DNA from: Nelumbo lutea
Taxonomy: Eukaryota > Streptophyta > Magnoliopsida > Proteales > Nelumbonaceae
Direction: 5' to 3'
NCBI GenBank assembly: GCA_022828595.1
Contig: JAKGHH010000003.1
Span: 52,069,759-52,133,758 of the forward strand
DNA length: 64,000 nt
Position 1 is the first letter of the stretch. Each line of letters begins with the position of its first letter. The notes beneath the pieces were generated by a model, which saw nothing but the letters and a program-made list of their open reading frames with translations, searched no databases and was not told the DNA's origin. Positions 41,279-52,634 of the stretch are shown here, piece by piece. Made by a program: the position numbers and the translations under genes.

Positions 41279-43576
41279 TTATATAGGTGCAGCACATGTT
41301 GTCCTAAAATGACCTGTCTGATTGCAACGGCTACAATGTACAACTCGTTTCACACGGCCACGGTCTTCAGCACGAACTCGCTTCTTTCTTGGTCGTCCTG
41401 GTGGCCGAAGTGACTTGGGTGGGTTTATGATAATTTCAACAGTCTTGTTTTCTCCATTCTGAGATTCTGATAACTCTTTCCAGAGGCTTTTATCTGGAAC
41501 AGGATGAATGGTCTGTGAGTATGTTTTGCGATATGTTGCAACTGTGAAACAGCTCTCTGTGAAGCGATGAACATTCTGTCTGCAGGAGAGAAGTGCTGCA
41601 ACAGCATGGGCACAGGGCAAACCATAAAGCTGCCAGCCTCGACACAGACAACATCGATTGCGAATATCCACAATATTTGTTCCTTCATGAGAAATAACTT
41701 CAAACTCAGCTTCATTCGCACGGAGCACTTGGTAGGTCCTTGCACGTTCAAGAGCCTCTGAAACACGCCTCTCAGCAGAAGGAACAAGTATTGTTGTCCA
41801 CTGCATACTTGTTTCACGTCGTTCATTAAACCAAGTCATTAGCTGCCGCCGTATGCACTCCATCATCTGAATTATTGGAAGACCAGAGGCTTCAAGAATC
41901 CAAGAGTTCAATGATTCAACTATATTTGCCGTCAAATGCCCAAATCGTGTTCCCTCAAAATATGCTGTAGCCCAGAGACGTGGTGGGATACGTCGAATCC
42001 AATAAGCAGCATCTGTTGAGATCTCTTCAATCTCTAGTATTTTTGCTTCAAATTCAATAACTGTGAGAGCATGAGAAGCTTCCCAAAGAAGATTGACAAG
42101 CATAGTATTATTGAACTCCTTTCGAAAACTATCACTTAGGTGACGCATGCAGAACCCATGAAAAGCTGTTGGAAAGTTTGCCTCCACTCCTTCTACAATA
42201 CCCTTCTGTCTATCTGACAAGATAGTAAGCCTTGGCATGTTCTCTGTATTAACTTCAAGTAGGTTATGCAATTCAGATAGGAACCACATCCAGTTATCAT
42301 CATTTTCCTCATCAACCACCCCAAAGGCCAAAGGAAACAGATTACCATCCCCATCAAAACCAGTGGCAAAAAGCAAAGTCCCAAGGTACTTGCTCTTTAA
42401 AAGAGTCCTATCTAGTCCAAGAAGTGGCCTGCATGCATTCACAAAGCCATAGATTGATGCTTGAAATGAGACAAAGAGACGTTGGAAGCAATTATCTGCT
42501 GGGTTCCCATAAACTGATGCAATACTCCCTGGATTTGTACGCTTTACTTGAGCACAGTATTGTGGAAGGAGGCGATATCCTTCTTCAAATGACCCACGAA
42601 CAGTAGCCATGATCCTCTCCTTTCCACGCCAGGCTTGTTTGTATGACAGGGTGATCCCGTGAACCCTGTGGATCTCCTCCAGTATCTCCTTTGGTTTGTA
42701 GTGTGGATTCTCCCTAAGGCGATGTTCCACAGAATTTGCAACCCATTGGACTGATGCTTGCTGGTGGCCAAGATGAGTGATTCCTCCACATGTATGTTGA
42801 TCATTTAAGGTCCTGATTGTGAACGTTGGAACACCCGGAAGCTTTGCAGCATGAATGCGCCATGGGCATCCCTCACTTGCACATTTAGCAGTAAATCGTG
42901 TCTTGTCTGACTTCACCGTCTGTATTTCAAAATGAAGAGCAATGGCAGTGTCCCTTAATGCTCTGCGACAGCTCTTGACATCTGGAAACTCTTGACCAAC
43001 ATTTAGTTGGTGGTTTGGACTTAAAACAAGAGACCGGGTCTGAAGAACAGGAGCAGCTACTATCTGAGTTTGCTGAGGAGTCATATCTTGGGCAGGTTCT
43101 ATACCCATCTCTTGGTTCGGGACCACAGCCAGCTCTAAATTTTGATCAAGATCATGGTTGTTTGTAGCAGCCAATTCATGGTTCTCTGCCAAAACCAGCT
43201 CATGATTCTGTGCAGCAAGAGCCAATTCATGATCATTGTCATCAATGTCATCATCGTCTTGACCTGCATCAGAATCATGATTTTGACCCAATGCTAACTC
43301 ATTCTCTTCTTTTCCATCATGGCCATGTGTCTGCCGAAGACCCAATTCACGGTCATGGGACTGCCCCAGGGCAAGTTCATGGTCATGGACATGTCCCAAA
43401 CCAAGCTCACGGTCGTGTGTTTGCCCCAAATCCAAGTCATGGTCGTGGGTCTGCCCCAGACCCAAATTATGGTTCTGTCCTAGAACCAAGTTATGATTAT
43501 GCCCCAGAGCCAACTGCTGATTTTGTCCAAGTGCTAAATCATGATTTTGCCCGAGAATCAATTCGTGGTTAGCCAT
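41279..43576 (-). CDS. MUG1: MUSTANG-type domesticated Mutator transposase
   Basis: A single 765-residue frame on minus. The start chosen is ATG at 43576 (MANHELILGQNHD). Residues 1 to about 150 are an imperfect repeat of LALGQ(N/T/S)HD octapeptides, rich in His, Gln, Asn and Asp. Then a MuDR N-terminal domain (about 195-270), the MULE transposase core with GLDRTLLKSKYLG (Asp, about 386), LSDRQKG (Asp, about 451), FCMRHL (C-x2-H, about 475) and NIVESLN (Glu, about 545). A SWIM zinc finger reads CLCRGWQLYGLPCAHAVAA (about 640-655). An AT-hook-like GRPRKKR and a C-terminal zinc knuckle CSRCNQTGHFRTTC follow. Intact frame, no terminal inverted repeats and 5'-UTR introns indicate a host gene. MUG proteins affect plant growth and flowering in Arabidopsis. 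Which MUG paralogue is not settled; linkage to FLK suggests MUG1. Confidence 0.88.
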   Translation of the reverse strand: MANHELILGQNHDLALGQNQQLALGHNHNLVLGQNHNLGLGQTHDHDLDLGQTHDRELGLGHVHDHELALGQSHDRELGLRQTHGHDGKEENELALGQNHDSDAGQDDDDIDDNDHELALAAQNHELVLAENHELAATNNHDLDQNLELAVVPNQEMGIEPAQDMTPQQTQIVAAPVLQTRSLVLSPNHQLNVGQEFPDVKSCRRALRDTAIALHFEIQTVKSDKTRFTAKCASEGCPWRIHAAKLPGVPTFTIRTLNDQHTCGGITHLGHQQASVQWVANSVEHRLRENPHYKPKEILEEIHRVHGITLSYKQAWRGKERIMATVRGSFEEGYRLLPQYCAQVKRTNPGSIASVYGNPADNCFQRLFVSFQASIYGFVNACRPLLGLDRTLLKSKYLGTLLFATGFDGDGNLFPLAFGVVDEENDDNWMWFLSELHNLLEVNTENMPRLTILSDRQKGIVEGVEANFPTAFHGFCMRHLSDSFRKEFNNTMLVNLLWEASHALTVIEFEAKILEIEEISTDAAYWIRRIPPRLWATAYFEGTRFGHLTANIVESLNSWILEASGLPIIQMMECIRRQLMTWFNERRETSMQWTTILVPSAERRVSEALERARTYQVLRANEAEFEVISHEGTNIVDIRNRCCLCRGWQLYGLPCAHAVAALLSCRQNVHRFTESCFTVATYRKTYSQTIHPVPDKSLWKELSESQNGENKTVEIIINPPKSLRPPGRPRKKRVRAEDRGRVKRVVHCSRCNQTGHFRTTCAAPI

Positions 43577-44600
43577 TGAAAAACGAACCACAGATTCACA
43601 ATACAGATATCAACCAACAAAACCCGTCGATCTCTCAAGCGAATTGCTCAATTTATTGTTGCAAATCCTGCCTTTATACCCGTTATCCAAGCAAACCTGG
43701 CTTGCAAAAGAGTTATTGTAAATAAAACAACAACTTCGCTTTTCTTCAAAAAATCAAACTTTCAACAAATAATTTAAAAGAAATAAGTCCAGAGAGTGGG
43801 AAGAACATGAGAGAGAGAAGGCTTCTACCTGGGTAATCGTCTTTTAGCTTCTTTTCTTCGTCTTTTGCTTCTCGAATCCGTGAATCGCCAAGAACAATGA
43901 CCTCGAGACCCTTATGATTTTCCCACTGACACATGGATTTCTACCACCACCGCTGACAAATAAAGAAGAAACCCATGAAATAAAACTGAAAGTTAAGTTT
44001 AGGAAGAAACAAAGAAATAAAATACAAAACTCCACACTCAGAACGAACAAAAACCAAATATACTAACAAGTGAAAAAAGAGAAAGACAAGCTCGAGCAAT
44101 ACGGAAACTCCGGCAAATATATCACCACGGTAGAAAAAAAAAAAAAAAAAAAACCGGATTCCCACAAGAAAAGAAAAAAGAACCCAAAAAACCCTAATTT
44201 CAAACACGACTTCTCAATCCAACAGAAACTGCTTCGAAAGATTGGAGCACTTCCATTGGGTAGACGCTGCAGAAAGAAAAAAAAAAAAAAAAGACAATAG
44301 CAAGAAAAAAAATCGAAGGTCAGAAACAGGGAATAATCTGATAGAGATCTAATTAAGAAGATCAAACAAAAGTAAAACCCCAAAACCAAGATTAGGGTTT
44401 TGAGGGAGAAGAGAAGAAAGAGCAGAAGCGAAGACGCAGAGAAACAAATTTGAAAACCGAAGGAGGAATTTGGCGGGTAACGAGGAATACCTGAAAGAGG
44501 GAAGGGTAGAGGTTGGGAGATTGAGAATTGCAGGGGCAATGGGCGGAAGAAGGGCTTCCGAATGCTTTTGCGAGAAAAAGCTAGGGCAGAGGCTAAAAAG
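43577..44600 (-). promoter_or_regulatory. 5' leader of MUG with two predicted introns
   Basis: On minus, candidate splice sites divide the leader: donor TTTCAG|GTATTC at 44490, acceptor TTTGTCAG at 43953, donor CCCAG|GTAGAAG at 43828, acceptor AAGGCAG at 43668. The resulting leader exons are about 44600-44491, 43952-43829 and 43667-43577. A-rich and CT-rich tracts lie in the first intron. Prediction only. Confidence 0.4.
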
Positions 44601-45799
44601 AGGGCATTTACGTCAAAATATAATCCTCTTCCCCTCTTATTTCCACATTTACCAAATTACCCTCCTTTCTTCTCATCTAATTAGTCTTTTAAAAGACCTA
44701 ATTTGCTTTGGTAATTGATGGAGCCGGGTCCAAACATACCCTACATCTCTTTCTCGAAAAAAAAAAAAAAAAAAAACTACATGATGGATGGTTGGATATT
44801 TTTTTCATTTAGAGGGCCCCACATAAAAAAACATTTTTTGATTGAAATCAGCCATATTTTCTTTCTTATTTTTTGATTAATTATTTTTTCTTAATATTTT
44901 TAATGTGACCCCATTTAACCTACTCTTTTATCTTTTATTTTTAAATTTTTGGTGATGAGCTTCACAAATATTATCTCGTTGTTATATCAATTCGAGTGTT
45001 TATGAAGTAGATTTAAAGCCCATATTGTCAAACTAAGATTTTTTAATTTATCATAAATCAATATTGTCATCTACAGTTCTCTTGCTCCTTCTTTTTACTC
45101 TTTTTTCTTCATTTTTACGAATAAAAACTTTATTTATATAACATCTAATCAAACATTAAGAATATATTCCACACATAAATTTTTACTTGTGGGAAATCTG
45201 TTCATGAGGTAAATGCTACCTGATTGGTACTAATAATATTATTTATTGCTTACCTGTATATGGTAAATGGGTATCGCATTCGTGACTTATATTTATCAAA
45301 TAATTTGCAATATCACCAATTTTCCCGCGAAGAATGTTTTAGATTCAAAGCCCTTTCAGACTAAAATAACAGCAATCAGGGTTTTTGTGATGGAAAGAGG
45401 TTGAAATGGAGAAGATTTTATGAAGGGAAGGGTATTTAAGGGTGAGAGAAATGGTTAGAAGGGTATATTTGTTGTTTTTGCAAATACGGAGGTATATGAC
45501 GATGAAGGGCAGTCCTATTTCCGCATCGTAGGAGGGTAGTTTCGTAATGGTCGCTACTTTTCGGAATAAATTGAGAGAGATTTTGATCAAAAGCCAGGTC
45601 CTTTCGACATTTCCCCGTTCCTTTCGGCGAGTGCGAGTGTGCGAGTGTGCGAGCGAGCGCCACACTGAATTTTATTTTTTCCAACCCCACGCTTCCCATC
45701 TCGCCGCTGTGGCGTTTACGTGTTACGTCCGAGGAATTGGGCGTACACGTAGAAAAACCCACTTAACTTGCCACGTGTTTTTTATTTAGAGGATAAGTC
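44601..45799. other. Intergenic, probable MUG promoter side
   Basis: AT-rich with an A18 run at 44758-44776 and a GTGCGAGT microrepeat at 45635-45660. The open frames on minus near 45345-45760 resemble nothing known. Confidence 0.4.
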
Positions 45800-46108
45800 T
45801 AAGGATGGCAATTTTTCCCATCCCCGCCATATACCCGACGCAACGGAGTCCGCGGCTCAATTAAAGTCCCTGGCTCAATTAAAGTTCATTTAAAATATTA
45901 TTTATATTTTAAAATTTACCTTTATTTTAAGTAAATTAGCTTTTAAAAAATATTTTGAGATTAAGGTCCTTGTGGTTAGAGTCTCTATCGGGGATGAGGG
46001 ATGAAGGACAACTTTTATATTTGATAGGAATTAAGGTTGAGAATAGAGATTTATTTCAAAATCAGAGTTGGGGTTGGGAATATGATCTCCGCCCCATTGC
46101 TATTCCTA
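45800..46108. mobile_element. hAT-like MITE 1
   Basis: 309 bp. Left TAAGGATGGCAATTTTTCCC; right reverse-complemented TAGGAATAGCAATGGGG. Flanks GATAAGTC (45792-45799) and AATAAGTC (46109-46116) match at 7 of 8. Confidence 0.75.
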
Positions 46109-46312
46109 AATAAGTCTGAAATAGCATGTGATAATTTTCTTTGACCCATCTATCTCATGTTCAACCAACTAAGGGGTGGTCTAGTTGGTGCATTGGATGA
46201 ATTGTCCCAAGGGTGGTGCCGTTTTGAATCCCACTATTATCATTTTTATAAGAAAACAGTTGTTGATATGACATTATACTATTTATCTCATATTTGATAT
46301 CATTGTTGCTTT

Positions 46313-47249
46313 TAGGAATGGCAAAGGGGTACGTTTGGGGTGGGGATCCTATTCCCCGTCCTTGCCCCTGATTTTGAAATTAACCCCATCCCTGTCCCCA
46401 ATCCCTGTCAAGGATAAAATTTATCCTCCATTCCCGATCCTCGATGGGTAGGGGTGCAAGTTGGGTGGGTTAGGCCGGGTTTATGGTCAACCTAGGCCCG
46501 ACCCTAAAATTTGGGATTAAGGCCCAAGCTCGATGTCAAGCCTGATTTTCCCAACCCGCCCTATAATTTGATGCACTCGAGTTGGGCTCAGGCCCAAGCT
46601 GGGCTCAGGTTGGTCAATGAACCCACTATAAAATTATACATATATAAATGTATTTATGCAAATATATATACATATATTTATGTATGTATGTAAATATGCA
46701 TTCAATATATCTATGCAACATTTACATTTACATGTATACGCATATATGCATAAATGTATATAATTGAGTCGGGTTCGGACAATCGAAGGGCTAGGTCCAA
46801 GCCCGACCCAAAAAAGTAAAAAAGCCCTACTTCTTGGGCCCGAGCCCAACCCAAGGACCAAAAATCCAAGCCCAGCCCGTGTAAAATTCTGGGTTGGGCC
46901 AGTTCGAGCTCGGGTTGGGCCCGCCCAAGTTGCACCTTACCGATGGGAATGATTTCCCCGCTATGACTCAAATCCCCAAAATTTTCTTAGAATAGTACTT
47001 TTGAAAAATAAATTTACTTAAAATAAATAAAATTTTTAAATTATAAATAATGTTTTAAATATGATTTGATACTATATATATATATATATATAATCGGGGT
47101 CGAGGCAAGGCGGGGACCTCCATCCCCATCCCCGACCATGGATTCCTATTATTCTTCGTCTCCACCCCGCCAAAACAATCCCCATCCTCAACCCCATCGG
47201 GTCGGGGAAGTCAAGTCCCCGTCGGGGATGGAGAAAATTGCCATCTCTA
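46313..47249. mobile_element. hAT-like MITE 2 (host of a nested MITE)
   Basis: Left TAGGAATGGCAAAGGGG; right reverse-complemented TAGAGATGGCAATTTTCTCC. Flanks GTTGCTTT (46305-46312) and GTTGTTTT (47250-47257) match at 7 of 8. Same family as MITE 1, with GGGGATGGGG words in the arms. It contains MITE 3 at 46449-46939; without it the element is about 440 bp. Confidence 0.75.
46449..46939. mobile_element. hAT-like MITE 3, nested in MITE 2
   Basis: 491 bp. Left TAGGGGTGCAAGTTGGGTGG; right reverse-complemented TAAGGTGCAACTTGGGCGGG. Flanks TCGATGGG (46441-46448) and CCGATGGG (46940-46947) match at 7 of 8. The core has TATG/CATA-rich DNA and GGCCC words. Confidence 0.8.
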
Positions 47250-47610
47250 GTTGTTTTCTCGTATGACAACTATCGCTTATAAAGTTAGGATGGGCTCCCC
47301 AAAGAGCATACCCTAGGTGTCCCACAACACATCTCCCTCATGCATTGGAAACATCTACCATGTATATCATGGGAGGGATTGGCCGTGGGGTGCCTATGGG
47401 GAGTTCTTCCCGTCTTTGGCTTGGAAAAGTAACTCCATATTATATGCATATTTGGTGTTAATAGAACCCAAGGCATTTAATATTATTTGTGAAAAATGGA
47501 GGAGAGAAAGAAAACGCCTAAATGGCAAAATCAGTTTTGGAGAAACAAATTTGGTACCAAACACTATTACGTGTCTTTTTATTGAGGTCCCTCCAAGACT
47601 GGGTTATGGC

Positions 47611-48081
47611 TAGGGGTGGCCACAAGCTAAGCTTCTCACGAGTTATTCTTATTATGCATATACATATACATATACATAATAAATAATTTTTACTATATAT
47701 AATATTTTTATTTTTTCATGTATAATAGTAAATAATTTTTATAATTCTTATTTTTGAATGTAAAATAAAAACGTTTTTATATGTATATTTTTTATTTTTT
47801 ATATGTATAATAATAAATAATTTTTATAATTCTTAATATTTGTATGTAAAATAATAAAAATATTTTTATATGTATAATTTTTATTTTTTAGAAAAAATAT
47901 GGCTTGCAATCGAACTCGAGCCGAGCCATGCTTGAACTTGAAATATTTGAACCGAGTCGAGCTCGAGCTCAAGTCTCTATCTCGAACCAAGCTCGAGCTT
48001 GAGCTCAAGCCTAACGCAGTTTCAATGAGCCATGCTTGAATAGCAAAATATTCGGCTTGGCTTTGCTCATATCCAACCCTA
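47611..48081. mobile_element. hAT-like MITE 4
   Basis: 471 bp. Left TAGGGGTGGCCACAAGC; right reverse-complemented TAGGGTTGGATATGAGC. Flanks GTTATGGC (47603-47610) and GTTTTGGC (48082-48089) match at 7 of 8. The arms have AGCTCGAGCT words and the centre is AT-rich. Confidence 0.75.
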
Positions 48082-48323
48082 GTTTTGGCGACGTGAATTC
48101 ATTCTTAGCCTTGCCTAATAAAGACAACCCAATTAGTTAGCCACGCCTACAGTGCCTCTGTATCCATGTAAGATCTATAACATACCGTGTAGGGCCTTTT
48201 CAAGTCACATGGTGGGGCATAAAGATATGAGTCATCAGTTATGAATGCCGAACAGATGATGCAGCATAATGGCCATGAGCATGCTTCCCTAATCAATCAA
48301 ACACCCACGCCACAAGATCCAAT

Positions 48324-48831
48324 TAGGGGTGGATTCGAGTCAAGCCGAGTCGAATAGCTATGTATTCAAGCTCAATTCGCCAATAAAGCTTAAGCTCAAG
48401 TTTGCTTAAGTCAAAAGCTCATAATAAGCTTGAACTCGACTGTGAGCCAAATGTTTTATAAAAATAAATAAATATATAAATTATTTTTATTTTATATTTA
48501 AAAAAGTAAGAATTATAATAATTAGTTATTATTGTATATAAAAATAAAAATATTATATATATATATATATATATGTAAGAATTATATGTATGTATGTATA
48601 CATATATACATATAAGTAGAAGCTTGACTAGGTTCGCGAGCTTCACGAGTTGAGCTTTTTTAAACTCGAGCTTGGTTCAATAAGCAAATAAACCTATAAA
48701 TTAGGCTCAAACTTGGTTTGATTAAAAAACAAGCCTATAAATTGAGCTCCAGCTTGGCTCAAAGCTTGACTTAAACTGAGCAGAGCCAAGCTCGAATAAC
48801 TCGTGAAAAATTTAGCTCGTGTCCACCCCTA
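48324..48831. mobile_element. hAT-like MITE 5
   Basis: 508 bp. Left TAGGGGTGGATTCGAGTC; right reverse-complemented TAGGGGTGGACACGAGC. Flanks GATCCAAT (48316-48323) and CATCCAAT (48832-48839) match at 7 of 8. The interior has (TA)n and GTATGTAT runs at about 48550-48615. Confidence 0.8.
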
Positions 48832-49159
48832 CATCCAATTAACCAAACATTGAAGACCTTTAACTATAGGCTACAACTATAGGAACTATTTGATCAATGA
48901 AAAACTTTCACATGACCCATAGCCATTAGCCATGGCAGATCATTGATCAAGGGGCAGATATGGTTAGATCCAAAAACAACTAACGGTCCACAACTCCTCA
49001 CCTCACCAGTATATTCTTCCAATAGTCTGATTACATGGCTTGGTCAGGATTTTCTCTAACGTAGATGGTTACAAATTCAAATCTAATCACGTCAATTTCT
49101 GAAGGTAAGGCATGGACATACTTAAAACGCCACCACATGAGAATTGAGAAAAGAGGTTT

Positions 49160-50556
49160 AACCAGTAGAACTGGCCATGGCCATGGCCATGCTAGCTGAT
49201 CTATGGTACGAGTTGGGCTGGGTTTGTTGTGTTGAGGTCAGCCTTAACCCAACCTGATCGAGTTGTTGAACCTCCAACCCTAAAGCTTTGGGTTTGATTC
49301 AGGTTAGGCTCGGGTTGGTCCAATTTTTCTACTTTTTTCTAAGTTTATTTATTTTCCAGACTCTAATGTTGTGTTTGGTTTGAAAGAAAAGGTTAAGAGT
49401 AGGATTCATGTTAATTCAATACTAACATTATTATGTGTAAATAACATAGTGATCATGTTTTAGGAAGAAAAAACTTTTAAACTATAAATTGTTGATATAC
49501 AATATACATGCATACATGTTGTAACTCGCTCATGATCGACCGTCCAAGGGATGTAAAAGGGGCATGTGGCAGGTGACGAGATGGCAAGGAAGGCTCAGAT
49601 CAATCTACTAACAGTGCATTAATGACAAAGGACTAATTTCACCCAAGATGAGAACTGAGCAACAAGATCGAAATATGAATTATTGTCCTCTTACAGATCC
49701 AGTGCACAAAGAACCTTGAGGCACGATGAACCGAGTAAGGTTTGATAGGTTGGGGAGGCCCACGATTATGTCATGTCAGACCACATTTAATAGCTGACAA
49801 GGAGTTTGTGGGGTATATTTATAGCCTGAAATTAATATAGCATGACCATTAGTACAATACCCATTAATGACTAAACTAAGGTGGCATGTGAGATTAAAAG
49901 AAATAATATAAGTAAAATCTAGATATGTGGAAAAGTCCTAGAGGAGGGGTAGGTGTAATGAAAACACTAAACCGACCCTCCTCTCCACCATGTACAAAAA
50001 GAAAAAAGGAAATGAAGGTGAATTCAACTATAAATACACTCAGGGGTGTCGTTAAAGGTAAGGAGAAGGTAGTAGTTGAGAAGAAAATAAGAGCAAGAAG
50101 GAAGTTGGTGAAGGCAGTAGTCTCGTCCTGAATGAAGTCAGGTCTCTCCCAGGGCGAAAATCAGGCCAAAACTCAGTTCCACAAACAAGGTCAACCGAAG
50201 CAAGTTCCCTACTGTAGACAGACCAGGCCGGACCACTCTCCCCCGAGTTCTGGTCCCAACCGGCCTTTAGATCTTGCCACGTGGCCAACAACAGGATTCA
50301 ACCCCAACGCATGTATAACTAGATAAATATATACATACATAAATACTTGCAAAGAAAAAAATGCAACACACATTTATGAATGTGTAATTGCATATGCATG
50401 CATGCAAGCAATGAATTAAGTTGGATTCGTACTTTTCATTTTTCAACCCTAACCTTGCCTGAACTTCATACCAACCCAACTAAACCTTACTTTTTTGGAC
50501 TGGGTTCATTCAAACCTATCTCAAGTTGCAGCTCTAAGCTGAACCCTTCTTGGCCA
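49160..50556. other. Possible further MITE with insertion
   Basis: GGGTTGGG/CCCAACC words at 49210-49330 are mirrored at 50440-50540 (TTCATACCAACCCAACTAAA), suggesting an element related to MITE 3 split by about 1 kb of other DNA. No matching 8-bp flanks were found. No gene inside. Confidence 0.3.
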
Positions 50557-52634
50557 AATAAGAAACTAAGGTCATTTTTTGCTTGTTTCTACATGCCTCA
50601 TTCTTTCAATTTTTTCTCATTCTTGGCAAGAATGAATTATATGAGAGCATTTTGTTACAAAATTCATGACATTGGCCTCACTCATTTTAGAATGAAAAGT
50701 AAGTTCAGGGCACAAAATTTGTGGCAACCTGTAGCATAAAAAATAATTGTGCCCCGTTTTACTCATTTTCATTCTTGAAATAGCTTTGTGTTGATAGTCA
50801 CAAACCGCAGACCTATGTTTCTAAACCACCCAGTATAGAAATCTATGGTGAAAACTTATGTCGATGGATATTGACTGCCAGCCTTTCAAGGTAAAAACTT
50901 GTGCTAGCAGCTTATGACCACCATCACAAAGCTTCTTTGAAAACTGAAAATGGGTAACATGTGACGCAATTATATTATGTTTTACCATATTTTATGACTT
51001 TCTTATTACATTGTCTATATTGAATAATGCCATTTTCAATTTGATGAAATTGTTAGACATTTTGTAATTCATGTTATTAATTTTATTTTTAATTTTACAT
51101 TTTAAATTCCATTTCTATTTGGAAGTTCCAAACTCTTTTCTTCATTTGCACAAATGCTTATTCAATTCAACAAAATAATTTCCTTTTAATTAATGTTAAA
51201 TAGGTGCTAATTGCTTTATTTTATATTTTCTCTATGCAACCAAATGCAAAAGGTTTTCTAGCTTCTTGTCTTTTTTTTTCTTTTTGATATTTTGTACTAT
51301 CGATGTGGGGCCTACATGATTGATTTGTGTTATATTGCCGGTGAGGATTGTATATATACCTATACTATTATTTTGGTTGATGAAAAAAATAAATAAAAAT
51401 TAAATTTATAGCCAAATAAGTCTAAAACTTTATTATATTATTTTTTGTTAAAAAAAAAAACATTTGATTTATAGTCACCTTTTTCTCATTTTGCCCATTT
51501 CCATCCATTTTTGTCTATTATATTTGAAAAGAACGAATAAGAATGAAAACTGAATCAAACATGACCTAAAAAGTCAGATTGTCAGAATTTTAACCAAATA
51601 TAGCAGTCTTTGGAGTATTACTAGTTTTACCCACACTATAGAAGGTGTCGAGAGTTGATGGAGTTCAAACTTTGAAAAGTAAGATGGAAAGGTGTTATAA
51701 ACAACAGCATCCGTCATTCATTGGTTGATCTTGAGGGCCTAAATAGAAAATCAATAAATACACTAATAAATAAGGTAGTAATTTGTAATATTTTCCAGCA
51801 GTCAAAAATATTGATAAGAATGAAAATTCATACTGCTAATTTGGATGGGCAATACTTGTTACTGAAAAATCAAGACACTACTTGTTACCTCTGAATGCTT
51901 CTTTTGTAAGATAACTTTTGCGGAATGAGTGGGAGTGCAAATAGGCAGTGTGAAATCTGATTTACTTGAGGTTTGAATTTGTTTTGTTTGTTTTAGAGGA
52001 ACACCATAAGAAGATGCCATACCCACTTTACATGAGAGGAAATTAAGATGTGGAGGAGGTGGTGCAAATTTAAATTTGCATCTGTTCAGATTTGCACTGT
52101 AAAAAAACAGACTGGACCAACATGCATCCGCAAAAGACAAAAAGGAGCGCTCATCAACTAAAAGAGAAAAACAAATCCTTTCGATCGCAACAAGAACCAA
52201 AGAAATCTCAAGCCAAGAAGAAGAATGACTAATACTTGCTAGGGAGGCATACGTTCTATGGCAGTATAAATAATGAAATAAGCATGTAACAAATTACCCC
52301 ACTAACCCACAACCCCAATTCACAATTCTCTCTTAATCGACTATGCACAATTGTAATGTATCTTATCAGTTAGATGTACAACACCATGTACCATGAGCTT
52401 CGAGCATTCAAATTGAGAACTCTTCTAACCCTGAAGCCTATACGTGGCAAATTAGGATTTTAATCTTGACAGTATCCAAAGAGGTGAACTCAATTTGTTT
52501 ACCTCTTCAGGTTTTCAATCATTCACCCCTTGCTGCCATAGGTCAGTTTTCATCAATTGCAATGCGAGAGAACGCATCTGGAAAAACAATTCTAGTCATC
52601 ACCAACTTGTTGCAAAAGTCTTTTCAATCCTGCA
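50557..52634. other. Intergenic, no gene seen
   Basis: AT-rich spacer downstream of the kinase gene. The region next to 52634 is presumably its 3' UTR. An antisense open frame at 51859-52200 has no recognisable domain. Confidence 0.4.

Noticed and set aside
43210..43572. His-rich 120-codon frame on + over the MUG N-terminus
   Set aside because: It is the antisense shadow of the octapeptide-coding repeats; period-three structure keeps several frames open.
41279..43591. An active Mutator transposon
   Set aside because: No long terminal inverted repeats or 9-bp duplications were seen around the gene; the intact frame, leader introns and linkage fit a domesticated gene.
43577..43591. GTG start five codons upstream of the MUG ATG
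   Set aside because: Plant nuclear genes start at ATG; the first in-frame ATG is at 43576.
44063..44539. Phe-rich minus ORF upstream of MUG
   Set aside because: T-rich tracts of the leader and first leader intron; hydrophobic content comes from TTT/TTC runs.
49160..50556. A sixth hAT-like MITE in the cluster
   Set aside because: Mirrored CCCAACC words are present, but neither clear termini nor 8-bp flanks could be found, so it is listed only as possible.
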